From Chloroflexota bacterium (lineage in GTDB: Bacteria; Chloroflexota; UBA6077; FW602-bin22; CADDYW01), in contig CADDYW010000015.1 of the NCBI GenBank assembly GCA_902810745.1, positions 1 to 64,000 on the forward strand: a stretch of DNA of 64,000 bases. Reading direction: 5' to 3'. The notes beneath the pieces were generated by a model. The model did no database searches. It saw only the letters and a list, made by a program, of their open reading frames with translations, and was not told the origin of the DNA. The position numbers and the translations under genes were made by a program. Numbering within the stretch: the first letter of the stretch is position 1; every line of letters begins with the position of its first letter. Shown piece after piece: positions 25,708 to 35,413 of this stretch.

Positions 25708-28700
25708 ATGGCCACAGGGCCAAAGGACGTCGTGCATCGGGCCAGTCGGCGTCGCGAGTCCTTGGCGGTGGCAGCTCTCCTGCTGGTTGCCCTGCTGCTG
25801 CGTCTCTACCAGGTCGACTGGGATCAAGGACATCTCTACCACCCAGACGAGCGCTACATCCTCATGACCACGGCTGGGATAAATCTCTCCTGGCCGCTCA
25901 ACTGGTCCCAGCTATTGAGCCCGCAAAGTACGCTTGATCCGCACGGTTTCGCATACGGCTCTTTTGCCTTCTACCTGCTGCGCCTGATCGCCGCTTTGCT
26001 CGTTGGCCTCGGGCACCTCGCTCCGCCCTTTGGCTTTCTCGTTGCGTTGAACGACCTCAGTAATCTGCGCCTGATTGGTCGCCCAATCTCCGCCCTGTTC
26101 GACACCGCCACGGTGTATATTATCTACCAGATTGGCAAGCGCCTTTTCGGTCAGCGGGTCGCTTTCCTCGCCGCCGTCTTCGTCACGTTCTCCGTCATCG
26201 ATATCCAGCTTTCCCACTTTTACGCGACCGACACGATCATGACGTGCCTGGCGCTCGCCGCTATTCTGGCGTCGCTTCACTACCTCCACAATGGGAGTAC
26301 CCGATCAGCCGTCTGGGCAGGTGTGTTCAGTGGACTTGCCCTGGCAACGAAGGTCAGCTCGGCTCCAGTGCTGGCTCCGGTCGGGCTGGCGTACATTCTT
26401 CGTCTGTTTACTCGCGAGACATCCTCCCGAGGTGCCTGTCTTCGTGTCCCGTCCTCCGATGAGCTGAGCCATACGTGGTCTGTTCTCGTCAGGGCGATGC
26501 TGGCGGGTGCAGTCGCGTTTATCATCGCCGAGCCATACGCGATTATCGATTTCAATACCTTCGTCGCGGGCGTCACCGATCAGGGAAACATGGTTCGGGG
26601 CATCGTCGACCTACCGTATACACGTCAGTTCATTGGTCGGCCGGCATACCTGTATTTTCTGCAGATTCTCGTATTGTTCGGCGTCGGTCTGCCACTTGGC
26701 CTGTCGATGATCGGCGGCTGGCTGTACATGATCGTCCGGGCAATTCGGCTTCCTCGGGCTGGCGAGCTACTCCTGCTCTCGTACGTGATCCCATACTTTG
26801 CGATCACCGGTAACTTCTACGCGAAGTTCATGCGCTACCTGCTCCCGATCACTCCGCTGCTGGAGCTTTTCGCGGCCGTCGCGCTGGTCTATCTGCTCGA
26901 CCAGCTAAAGATCTGGCGGCTGGGCAGCGAGCTGGCGGTAGCCGGGGCATCCGAGATACCGCCGCCGCGACGGAGCAGCTCGGTCGACGATCACGCCTTC
27001 GACGAAGTGAACGAAACGGATCGTCTGCTGCCCGAGCTGATCGAAGACCTCTCCGGCGACGATGCGGCCGAGCTTCTGGTTCTTGACGGTGAGGTGCCGG
27101 GTACGCTGGTGAAGTTCGCGTCCGAGCCCTCGCCGCGCACGACCTCCGAGTCTAGTGTCTCGGTCCGAGCTGCTCCCCCGATCGATCCCGAGGCGCGTCG
27201 CTTCGCCGAGCTCAAGGGGCTTTCGATCGAATGGTTCGTTAGCGGCGACCAGGAAGAGACGCTCGCGCGGGTCCCTGTCTCCCCTGCCATCGACGAAACG
27301 TCAGAGGATGACTGGAACGACTCCGTCTCCGCGGTACTGCGGCCGCTGCCGTCGTGGATTCGCAGCCGGCCCCGGCTGGAAGGGCTGGTCAGGGGTCGCT
27401 GGCCGACAGTAGCTGCGAGGACGGTGCTCGCCATCGTGGTGGGCTTCAGTGTCTTCTACGCTCTCGCCTTCGAGCACATGTACTCAACGACGTCGACCCC
27501 GGTCGAGGCATCTCTCTGGCTATACCAGCACGCGCCGCCCGGTTCGACCATCGCGACGGAGCACTGGGAAGAAGGGTTGCCGGTCCCGATTCCGACTGGA
27601 AACGGTGTGCTGAGCGCCGACTCGTTTCGGTACCACATCGTGACGATGCCGATGTACGACGACGATAATCAGGCCAAGCTGACGACCATCGTCAACAACC
27701 TGGAAGCGGCCGATTACGTGGTCTTCTTCAGCAATCGTCTCTACGGAACGATCCCGCGTCTACCCCAGCGGTACCCGATGTCGACCCGCTATTACCAGGA
27801 GCTTTTCGGGGAGAAGCTGGGGTTCAAGCTTGTGGGGGCGTTCGATCGCTACCCGAATCTGCTCGGCGTCGCCTTCGTCGACGATACGCTGAATGATCCA
27901 GGCCTCCCGACGCCGCCGCTGCTTCGCCAGCAGTCGCCCGCGCCGATCACGCTCAATCTCGGCCACGCCGACGAGAGCTTTTCGGTGTACGATCATCAGA
28001 AGGTTCTGATCTTCCAGAAAACCCAGCGACTGTCTCCCGATCAGCTCCGGGCATTGATCGGGCCTGCTCCCGCGCCGGATCGTGGACTTTCGAGTGGGCC
28101 TGCATCGAATTTCAAGCCTCTCGTCTTCACCCCGGCTCAGGAGGCGACGGTTGCCGCCGGGGGCACGTTCCGAGATCTCTTCGATCGCCAGGACGTGTTC
28201 AATCACCTGCCCGTTCTCGTCTGGATTGTCCTGATCGTCCTGTGTGGTCTGGCTGGTCTACCCCTTGGCTTCCTGGTGTTTCGTTTTCTCCCGGACCGAG
28301 GATACCTCGTCTCCAAGACGCTTGGGATCCTGGTCCTGGCGTGGCTTAGCTGGATCATCGTGAGTGCCGGGCTCACCCAGGCGACGCGACCGGCAACGCT
28401 CGCGATCTTTGGTCTCTATCTGCTTCTCGGCATCGTCGCGGCATTTTTCCAACGCGACGAGATCTTGAAGTTTTTGCGCACTCGCGGTCGGCTCGTCGTG
28501 CTCGAGGAAGGATTGTTTTTCGCTGCCTTCTTCTACGACCTCTACATCCGCGCACTCGATCCGGATCTCTGGCATCCGACTCTCGGTGGCGAAAAGCCGA
28601 TGGATCTGGCCTACTTCACGGCTGCGGCGAAGAGTCCGATCTACCCTCCCTATGACCCGTGGTTTTCCGGCGGGTACCTGAACTACTACTATTTCGGACA

Positions 28701-30765
28701 GATCATCGTTGGCACTTTGACGCGGATCTCCGGCGTCCTTCCCACGACGTCATACAACGTGGTTATTCCCTTGCTCTTCGCGTTGACGGTGGGAGGGGCG
28801 TTTACGTCGGCGCTCGCGCTGCTCCATCGGGGAGACGGGATGCCATCGCGACAGGCCGTTGGCGGTGGCCTTCTGGCCAGCATCCTGGTGTGCGTCGTGG
28901 GAAACCTCGGCGGTTTTCTCCAGCTTCTGCAGCAGGTCGCGGGTGCCTCGCCGGTTCACCTGGCCACGCAGGTGCCCGGTGTCGGCACCCTCGTCGACTT
29001 CGTCGCAGGCGCATTCGAGATCATTGTCGGCAGGCAGCCTTTCATCCTGAATCAAGACTGGTACTGGTCGAGCACGCGGGCACTGGCACTGCTTGGCCTG
29101 CCGGGGACAGGCTCGATCAACGAGTTTCCGTACTTCACGTTCCTGTTCGCGGATCTCCACGCGCATCTGATTGGGCTGCCACTCACGTTGCTGGCCCTGG
29201 CGCTTTGTATCAACGTGGTGAAGTCACACGGGTTGCTCGCGCACCTCCCGGAGACCGTCGTTGCCGCACCCGCTGCGGGCTTCGTCGCATCACCGGTTGT
29301 CGCCGGGACATCCCCGTCAGAATCGCCATCTCCGGAAGGCTGGCGCGCTTTGTCCGCTGGTGGAAGCACCGCGCGTGGGACGGCAATCGCGACGATCCTC
29401 GCCGCCGGCCTTACCTTCGGGGCACTCTACCCGACCAATACCTGGGACTATCCGACGTACCTTGGACTACTCGCACTGGCACTGGCGATCCCCTGGTACC
29501 TCTCGAGGCGGCTGGCGTTAGGCGGCTTTGTCACCCTCGTGCTGCGGCTTGCTACCATCGTCATTCTCGGGCGTTTGCTGTACCAGCCCTTCTATGCGTC
29601 TTTCCAGTCGTTTTATACCGGCGTGCACCCGATCGACGAAAAGTCGGAAATCTCGTGGTTCTTCCTCATCAACGGCCTGTTCGTGGTGGTTATGGTCTCG
29701 TACCTGCTGGTGCAGGGATGGGTCCTCTATCGGCGAACCGGACTCCTCCGAGCTTTGCGCCTGTACCTTACCAGGTGGGATCTGCTGCCACGGGTCCTGA
29801 TCCTCCAGCGCGCGCTCGTCAGGCGCTGGGATTTTCGCGAGGTCGCGGCTCTGTATGCCGTGGTGTGGCTTGCCATCATCGTCGCCGGTGCGTTTGCATT
29901 CGGCATGGCGCTCACCGGCGTCCTGATCGTGCTTCTGGTGGCATCGCTGGCCATTTGTCTCAACCGCAACCGCTCCCCCGACGATTGCTTGCTTGTTCTC
30001 CTGTTTTCCACCGGCCTGGCGCTGGCAATCGGAACGGAGCAGGTTGCGATTGACGGTGATATCGGCCGGATGAACACGGTCTTCAAGTTCTACGAGCAGA
30101 TCTGGGTCCTCTGGGGTGTCGCGAGCGCCGTGGCGGTGGTGCGGATTCGCGAGTGGCTGGGGAAGATCGGGCCCCAGTGGCTACGCCCGACCTGGACCGC
30201 AGTTTTTGTTGCATTTCTGCTGATGACGTCGGTCTACCCGGTGCTTGGGACGATTGCCCGTGTGTCCAATCGCTTCAGCACGAACCTCGCTCCGACGCTG
30301 GATGGGATGGCGTACATGGACGGGGCGGTCTACGTCGACGACAACCATCCTCTGCATCTGAAAGCTGACAAGGAGGCCATCATCTGGCTCCAGGATAACG
30401 TGAACGGAACGCCGATCATCCTCGAAGGCAATCGTCCGATCTATCGCTGGGGGTCGCGTTTCTCGATCTACACCGGGCTGCCCACGGTGATTGGCTGGGA
30501 CTGGCATCAGACCCAGCAGCGCTGGGGCTACCAGGATCTCGTCAAGGAGCGGTTAAACGACGTACAGACGATGTACGATAATCCATCGCCCGACGTGACG
30601 ATCGCGATGCTGCGTGCCTATCACGTCACGTACGTCATCGACGGGGAGCTCGAGCAGAGCTTCTACCCGACTGCTCGTGCAAAGTTTGATAGCATGGTGG
30701 GAAAGTACCTGTCGGTCGTGTACGATCACGACGGGGTTCGAATCTATCAGGTACTGGGCAGCTGA
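25708..30765 (+). CDS. Giant GT-C glycosyltransferase-like protein fused to a YYY (DUF2298) domain
   Basis: 1685 residues, two membrane modules in one chain. Residues 1 to about 790 resemble GT39/PMT-type GT-C transferases: a first span at 18-35, then YHPDERY with D47-E48 in the first external loop, then about eight more spans. A disordered, acidic cytoplasmic insert lies at about 405-565. From about 830 to the end is a Chlor_Arch_YYY domain (TIGR03662): EKPMDLAYF, YLNYYYFGQ (Y993-Y995), INEFPYFTFLFADLHAHLIGLP (H1151, H1153), DGDIGRMNTVFKFYEQIW. The YYY function is unknown. The next YYY gene overlaps its stop by one base. GGAGGAG precedes the ATG. Sugar transfer from a lipid carrier is inferred for the first half only. 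Confidence 0.85.
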   Translation: MATGPKDVVHRASRRRESLAVAALLLVALLLRLYQVDWDQGHLYHPDERYILMTTAGINLSWPLNWSQLLSPQSTLDPHGFAYGSFAFYLLRLIAALLVGLGHLAPPFGFLVALNDLSNLRLIGRPISALFDTATVYIIYQIGKRLFGQRVAFLAAVFVTFSVIDIQLSHFYATDTIMTCLALAAILASLHYLHNGSTRSAVWAGVFSGLALATKVSSAPVLAPVGLAYILRLFTRETSSRGACLRVPSSDELSHTWSVLVRAMLAGAVAFIIAEPYAIIDFNTFVAGVTDQGNMVRGIVDLPYTRQFIGRPAYLYFLQILVLFGVGLPLGLSMIGGWLYMIVRAIRLPRAGELLLLSYVIPYFAITGNFYAKFMRYLLPITPLLELFAAVALVYLLDQLKIWRLGSELAVAGASEIPPPRRSSSVDDHAFDEVNETDRLLPELIEDLSGDDAAELLVLDGEVPGTLVKFASEPSPRTTSESSVSVRAAPPIDPEARRFAELKGLSIEWFVSGDQEETLARVPVSPAIDETSEDDWNDSVSAVLRPLPSWIRSRPRLEGLVRGRWPTVAARTVLAIVVGFSVFYALAFEHMYSTTSTPVEASLWLYQHAPPGSTIATEHWEEGLPVPIPTGNGVLSADSFRYHIVTMPMYDDDNQAKLTTIVNNLEAADYVVFFSNRLYGTIPRLPQRYPMSTRYYQELFGEKLGFKLVGAFDRYPNLLGVAFVDDTLNDPGLPTPPLLRQQSPAPITLNLGHADESFSVYDHQKVLIFQKTQRLSPDQLRALIGPAPAPDRGLSSGPASNFKPLVFTPAQEATVAAGGTFRDLFDRQDVFNHLPVLVWIVLIVLCGLAGLPLGFLVFRFLPDRGYLVSKTLGILVLAWLSWIIVSAGLTQATRPATLAIFGLYLLLGIVAAFFQRDEILKFLRTRGRLVVLEEGLFFAAFFYDLYIRALDPDLWHPTLGGEKPMDLAYFTAAAKSPIYPPYDPWFSGGYLNYYYFGQIIVGTLTRISGVLPTTSYNVVIPLLFALTVGGAFTSALALLHRGDGMPSRQAVGGGLLASILVCVVGNLGGFLQLLQQVAGASPVHLATQVPGVGTLVDFVAGAFEIIVGRQPFILNQDWYWSSTRALALLGLPGTGSINEFPYFTFLFADLHAHLIGLPLTLLALALCINVVKSHGLLAHLPETVVAAPAAGFVASPVVAGTSPSESPSPEGWRALSAGGSTARGTAIATILAAGLTFGALYPTNTWDYPTYLGLLALALAIPWYLSRRLALGGFVTLVLRLATIVILGRLLYQPFYASFQSFYTGVHPIDEKSEISWFFLINGLFVVVMVSYLLVQGWVLYRRTGLLRALRLYLTRWDLLPRVLILQRALVRRWDFREVAALYAVVWLAIIVAGAFAFGMALTGVLIVLLVASLAICLNRNRSPDDCLLVLLFSTGLALAIGTEQVAIDGDIGRMNTVFKFYEQIWVLWGVASAVAVVRIREWLGKIGPQWLRPTWTAVFVAFLLMTSVYPVLGTIARVSNRFSTNLAPTLDGMAYMDGAVYVDDNHPLHLKADKEAIIWLQDNVNGTPIILEGNRPIYRWGSRFSIYTGLPTVIGWDWHQTQQRWGYQDLVKERLNDVQTMYDNPSPDVTIAMLRAYHVTYVIDGELEQSFYPTARAKFDSMVGKYLSVVYDHDGVRIYQVLGS

Positions 30766-33350
30766 TGCTCGATCTTGTCCGCTGGTACGTGGTAATCCAG
30801 CTTATCGGAATTGCGGCGTTGCCGATCGCGGCGCGCTTCTTCGGCGGCCTCCCCGATCGAGGGTACGCCTTCGCGCGCCCGCTCGGATTGCTCGTCGTGG
30901 GCGTCCTCCTCTGGTTCGGCGCGATCTTCGGCTTTTGGACCAACACCGGTGCGATGATCGCGGTGCTGGTCGTCGTCGTCGCGCTGGTAGGCTGGCTCGG
31001 GCTACCGGACGCGGTTGCCACGGTAAAGGGGCTCTGGAAGGATCGACGGTCTCACATCTACGTGGTCGAAGGATTGTTCGTCGCGGCCTTCGTATTCTGG
31101 GCTTTCTGCCGCTCATTTTTCCCGGAGATCGAGGCGACCGAGAAGCCCATGGACTTCATGTTCCTGAACGCCATTCTGAGAAGTCCGCATTTCCCACCGA
31201 TCGATCCGTGGCTCTCGGGTAATTCGATCAGCTATTACTACCTGGGCTACCTGCTGATGGCCGTCCTGACCGAGCTATCTGGCGTCGTGCCGTCGGTCGC
31301 GTTCAACCTGGCGCTGGCGACTCTCTTCGCGCTGACCGCGACTGGTGCGTTCGCCCTGGCGCACGCGCTCGTGGAAGGACTGCGACAGACGCTGGCAGTC
31401 TCGGCCGGACAGCTGCGAGAAGATCTCACGCGCTGGCCATCGTGGCTCGGGGGCTTCGCCGGCGCATTCCTCGTCACGTTTATCGGCAACTGGGAAGGGT
31501 TTCTGGAGCTCCTGCACGCGCACGGCATTGGATCGGCCGGGTTCTGGCAGTGGATCGCGATCATCGGTCTCGATCATCCCTACCAGAGCACCCAGTGGTA
31601 TCCGAACGATGCTCAGGATAACTGGTGGTGGTTCCGCGCGTCACGGGTCATTACTGATTACGCGTTTGGCACTCCCCTGCCGAAGAGCTACAACACGATC
31701 AACGAGTTTCCGTTCTTCAGCTTCTTGCTAGGGGATATGCATCCACACGTCATGGCACTCCCGTTCGCCTTCGTGTGCCTGGGCTATGCTCTCAGCTTCC
31801 TCCGGTCGTCGGCGGAGCTGCGATTGGACCAGCTAGAAAGCTGGATCTGGGATTTCGTGTTCATCGCGTTTCTCTTCGGCTCCCTGTTCTTACTGAATGC
31901 GTGGGATATCCTGACCTACCTGTTCGTGCTGGTCTGTGCGTTCGCGGTTCGGAGCTACTTTTCCCGCCCTCGATTCGACCTCGACTGGCTGCGCCGCTGC
32001 GTCGTCTTTGGTGCAGTTGCTCTCGGAGCCAGTATTCTTCTGTACTGGCCCTTCTACGTGACGTTCCGCTCGCAGGCCAGTGGCCTTCTCGGGATCGTGG
32101 AGATTCACAGTCATCTTCGCCATTTCGTCATCTTCTGGGGACCGTTCCTGTTCCTGGCCGGATCACTCGTCATCGCCGAGCTGGCTCTGGGACTGTCGCC
32201 ACTGCCTCGAGGCGCCGTGGGGCAAGCGGGGCCCGCCTGGACCCGTAGTCCGATTACCTGGATCGTGGTAGCGCTCGTCGCGGTCGGTAGCCTGCTGGCA
32301 CGTGCTCCGGCTCTCGCCGTGGTCGTCCCCCTGCTGGTCGGGGCGCTCGCGCTGGTGCTGCGCTATCTGGCCGGGAGCGACGTGGTCGGAACCGTGCTGG
32401 CGACGCGTACGCACGAAGGACGGGCTGGCGGAAGGGCGCGAGACGTCGACTACGAGGGGAAACGAGCCGAGATCGCCGGAGGGGCTGTCCCCGCCTCGTG
32501 GGCGCCCGAGCATATCTACATCTTTGTGCTGCTCTTCGTTAGCGTGCTGCTGTTGCTGGGGACGGAGCTGGTCTTCATCGACGATTCGTTCCACGACCGG
32601 ATGAATACCGTTTTCAAGCTGTACTATCAGGCGTGGGTGATGCTCGCGATCGTCGGCGCCTACACGCTTTATTACCTGGGCGGTCGGTGGCTTGGCGTCG
32701 TCAATGGTGCACGTGAAGTAGGCACGGCGAGAGCCGCCCAGCACGCCGCGGTTCGACGTTCGTCCGAGTATATCACGGGTAGCAGTCGCGCGCGGCTGGG
32801 CGCCGGAGCGTGGCTCTCACTCGCGTCCATCCTCGTCGGTGCGAGCTTCGTCTACGTGCCTGCTGCACTCGAGTCACGCTCGCAGGGTTTTGGGACGGTG
32901 CCGACACTGGACGGCCTCGCCTACTATGCCAGCATCAGTCCTGACGACGCCGCGGGTATCGCCTGGCTGCAGCAGCACGTCTCTGGAACCCCGGTTGTGG
33001 TCGAAGCAACCGGAGGGTCGTATTCGGCGAACGGAGAGGTTGCCTGGATGACTGGCCTTCCAACCGTGCTGGGCTGGAACTTTCACGAGATTCAGTGGCG
33101 CGGGCCCGGGATCATCCCGGTCGAGAATCAGCGGAAGGCCGATCTCGATACGATCTACCGGACAACGGACCGCAATGTGGCGCTGGGGCTCCTCAAGAAG
33201 TACCAGGCATCGTACGTGTACGTAGGGCCGCTGGAGCGAGCGGCCTACCCGAACGATCAGGCCGGACTGGATAAGTTTGGGACGTTCATGGATATCGTGT
33301 ATCAGAATCCGGGCGTTACGATCTACAAAGTGCGTGGTGGTGACAGCTAG
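30765..33350 (+). CDS. YYY-domain (DUF2298, TIGR03662) membrane protein
   Basis: 861 residues, a stand-alone YYY protein with about 15 to 18 hydrophobic spans. Hallmarks parallel those of the preceding protein: TEKPMDFMFLNAILRSPHFPPIDPW, NSISYYYLGY (Y157-Y159), INEFPFFSFLLGDMHPHVMALPF (H326, H328) and DDSFHDRMNTVFKLYYQAW. It ends in an extracytoplasmic domain beginning near TVPTLDGLAYYAS. A basic, Gly/Arg-rich insert at about 545-585 interrupts two spans. The start overlaps the previous stop (TGATG) and the stop overlaps the next start (TAGTG). Family function is unknown; co-occurrence with Agl23-like genes suggests glycan or lipid-carrier work. Confidence 0.88.
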   Translation: MLDLVRWYVVIQLIGIAALPIAARFFGGLPDRGYAFARPLGLLVVGVLLWFGAIFGFWTNTGAMIAVLVVVVALVGWLGLPDAVATVKGLWKDRRSHIYVVEGLFVAAFVFWAFCRSFFPEIEATEKPMDFMFLNAILRSPHFPPIDPWLSGNSISYYYLGYLLMAVLTELSGVVPSVAFNLALATLFALTATGAFALAHALVEGLRQTLAVSAGQLREDLTRWPSWLGGFAGAFLVTFIGNWEGFLELLHAHGIGSAGFWQWIAIIGLDHPYQSTQWYPNDAQDNWWWFRASRVITDYAFGTPLPKSYNTINEFPFFSFLLGDMHPHVMALPFAFVCLGYALSFLRSSAELRLDQLESWIWDFVFIAFLFGSLFLLNAWDILTYLFVLVCAFAVRSYFSRPRFDLDWLRRCVVFGAVALGASILLYWPFYVTFRSQASGLLGIVEIHSHLRHFVIFWGPFLFLAGSLVIAELALGLSPLPRGAVGQAGPAWTRSPITWIVVALVAVGSLLARAPALAVVVPLLVGALALVLRYLAGSDVVGTVLATRTHEGRAGGRARDVDYEGKRAEIAGGAVPASWAPEHIYIFVLLFVSVLLLLGTELVFIDDSFHDRMNTVFKLYYQAWVMLAIVGAYTLYYLGGRWLGVVNGAREVGTARAAQHAAVRRSSEYITGSSRARLGAGAWLSLASILVGASFVYVPAALESRSQGFGTVPTLDGLAYYASISPDDAAGIAWLQQHVSGTPVVVEATGGSYSANGEVAWMTGLPTVLGWNFHEIQWRGPGIIPVENQRKADLDTIYRTTDRNVALGLLKKYQASYVYVGPLERAAYPNDQAGLDKFGTFMDIVYQNPGVTIYKVRGGDS

Positions 33351-35311
33351 TGCCACATCCCAAGCGACGGCTTGACGTGACAGCGCGCGGTACGGCGCCG
33401 CGCCGGAATGGCTCCAGCGCTGGTCCGGCATCGATACGGTTGGAGCGGAAGCCAAGGACGCTTACGGCGGCGCCCGCGCGCCTTCGATCTCAGCTAGAGG
33501 TTGTTCTCTGGCTGGTCATCGCGGCGGTTGCCGCCGGGCTACGCCTGCTCAACGTCGACGCGAACCCGCTGCAGCCAGCGGAGAGTGCCCTGGCCATGGA
33601 CTCGTGGCGCATTCTTCATCGCCAGGGCCTCGAGCTCGGACCATCGCCGCTGCTGGTCTATCTGAACACGATGCTCTTCCTCGTGCTCGGCGCGACTGAC
33701 GCCGTGGCACGGGCGGCACCCGCGGTGATCGGGACGCTGGTGGCACTCAGTCCCGTGATGCTGCGGCAGCGCCTGGGGCGTGAAGGAGCGCTCATCGCGG
33801 CGGCGATCTTAGCAACCTCGCCGACGCTCGTCTTTGCGTCGCGATCAGTCGATCCGACGATGGTCTCGCTGGGTACGGGACTTGGCGTCGTCATTCTGGG
33901 TGAGCGTTACGCGCGGCAGCGACGGCCGATCTACCTGTACGTGGCTGCCGTCCTATCGGCCTTACTCTTAATGTCTGGCCCGCTCGCCTTCGATATCGCC
34001 GTGATCCTGGTCGGATTTGCAGTCGTGTTTGGAGGGGACGGACTGGCGGGCTCGTCATCGCGAACTGTTGACGACATCACGCGCGACGGGCAGCGGGGGA
34101 GACCCGATCGCGACGGCGCACTTCTCGTGAATTCGGCACGATCCGGTGGATCACTGGGCGAGCCAGGCGCTGATCGAGGATTCGCGTCGGGCCTGCGAAT
34201 CGACGTACTGTCAGGGCCAGTGGCCTGGCGGGCAATTGGCGGCTTTGCCCTGACAGTCGGATTGATCGGGACCGGCTTCGCCACGAATCCCGAAGGTCTG
34301 GGCGATGCTATCGCGCGGCCGCTCGCCTTCTGGGCTCAGACCTTCAGTGGAATCAGCGCACGTGCTGTCTGGACGTATCCGGCTCTGCTGCTCGGCTACG
34401 AACCGGTCTCGGTTGTCTTCGGGGTCGTCGGGGTGGTACAGGCATTTCGCGAGAGGCGAGCCTTGCGCGGGTTTCTTGCCTGGTGGGCGTGCACCGGCTT
34501 GCTGCTTCTCGTGCTGAGTGATGGCTCTCAGCCGCTCTGGAGCGGGCTGGTCGTGCTGCCGTTGGCGCTGCTGGCGGGCCCGATGATCGCGAGACTGATT
34601 CCTCGATTTTCGGCTGCAGAGCAGGCACGGCGGCTCGCGATCTTCGCCGTGGTCGTCTGCCCCTTGATCGTGACGACACTGATCGCGTTCGGCCACGTCT
34701 CGCTGCCAGATCCGGTGATTCCGCGCGAAGTTGCGCTCGCTCCGCCACTCGCGATACTCGCGTTCGTCGCGGCCTACGCGTTTGCGTATGACGGAAGGGC
34801 TGCTTTGGATGCATCCCTGGTGATCGCAGCCGGCTGCCTTCTGGCCTTCAACATCCACGCGGCGATGCTGCTCAATCCGGGGGGTGCATTGAATCCGGCC
34901 GAGCTCTTCCTTGGCACTGCCACGTCTCCTGACGTTCGACGCATGGTGGCAGACGTCGCTACCGTGACGGATGAGCTGCGTATTGCTCAGCAGATCGAGG
35001 GACGAAACGTAACCGGTGACATCGAGGTGCTGGCGCCATATGCGGAACCGCTGGCCTGGTATCTTCGTGGACAGGAGAACGTTCGGGTCGTGACGCAGAT
35101 CAGCGACTCGCCGGCCATCGCCATCGTAGGATCGAATGACAAGGCACCACGCGGAGCGTACGCGGGCGAGCATTTCCAGGTATCGACAAGTGCGCCACCG
35201 CCAGATCTGTCGCCCGCTAGCCTGTGGCGGTGGTGGATGTATCGCGAGGCTGCCGGAAAGACGGGAACGTACGTGACGGTATTCGTCAAGACGCAGCTCG
35301 CCCAGAGATAA
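33350..35311 (+). CDS. Agl23-like (TIGR03663-type) membrane protein lacking the invariant motifs
   Basis: 653 residues, GT-C-like. A basic N-terminal tail of about 48 residues precedes the first span. In the first loop, where Agl23 relatives have DE and HGP, this protein has LQPAESALAMDSW (E78 only) and ELGPSPLLVYLNTMLF. The conserved ATDAVARAAPAVIGTLVALSPVMLRQRLGREGA block still aligns with the next gene's ATDATARVAPALFGTILVG. So it looks like a diverged paralogue of the next gene, perhaps not catalytic. A disordered Gly/Arg/Asp-rich insert lies at about 225-285. It overlaps the upstream YYY gene by one base. Confidence 0.7.
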   Translation: MPHPKRRLDVTARGTAPRRNGSSAGPASIRLERKPRTLTAAPARLRSQLEVVLWLVIAAVAAGLRLLNVDANPLQPAESALAMDSWRILHRQGLELGPSPLLVYLNTMLFLVLGATDAVARAAPAVIGTLVALSPVMLRQRLGREGALIAAAILATSPTLVFASRSVDPTMVSLGTGLGVVILGERYARQRRPIYLYVAAVLSALLLMSGPLAFDIAVILVGFAVVFGGDGLAGSSSRTVDDITRDGQRGRPDRDGALLVNSARSGGSLGEPGADRGFASGLRIDVLSGPVAWRAIGGFALTVGLIGTGFATNPEGLGDAIARPLAFWAQTFSGISARAVWTYPALLLGYEPVSVVFGVVGVVQAFRERRALRGFLAWWACTGLLLLVLSDGSQPLWSGLVVLPLALLAGPMIARLIPRFSAAEQARRLAIFAVVVCPLIVTTLIAFGHVSLPDPVIPREVALAPPLAILAFVAAYAFAYDGRAALDASLVIAAGCLLAFNIHAAMLLNPGGALNPAELFLGTATSPDVRRMVADVATVTDELRIAQQIEGRNVTGDIEVLAPYAEPLAWYLRGQENVRVVTQISDSPAIAIVGSNDKAPRGAYAGEHFQVSTSAPPPDLSPASLWRWWMYREAAGKTGTYVTVFVKTQLAQR

Positions 35312-35349
35312 CCTTCCCGCGCTGTACGCCGGGAGCGGTGCTCGCCCTG

Positions 35350-35369
35350 CCGCCGACGCGCGTCGGCGG
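35350..35369. repeat. 20-bp perfect palindrome in the gap before the Agl23-NHL gene
   Basis: CCGCCGACGC followed directly by its complement. As RNA it would form a GC-rich hairpin 45 bases before the ATG at 35414. There is no T-run, so it may modulate translation, stability or termination, or bind a protein. Confidence 0.5.
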
Positions 35370-35413
35370 GAGGACTGGCCCGGCAGTCGGGTCGTGGTAC
35401 AAGGGGGTAGTAG

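Noticed and set aside
28659-30053. 464-residue open frame on the plus strand
   Set aside because: It lies wholly within the YYY fusion gene in another frame and has an Arg/Pro-rich composition typical of G+C-driven shadow frames.
30730-30750. GGTTCGAATC, like a tRNA T-arm
   Set aside because: It lies in frame inside the end of the 1685-residue protein, and no flanking cloverleaf can be drawn.
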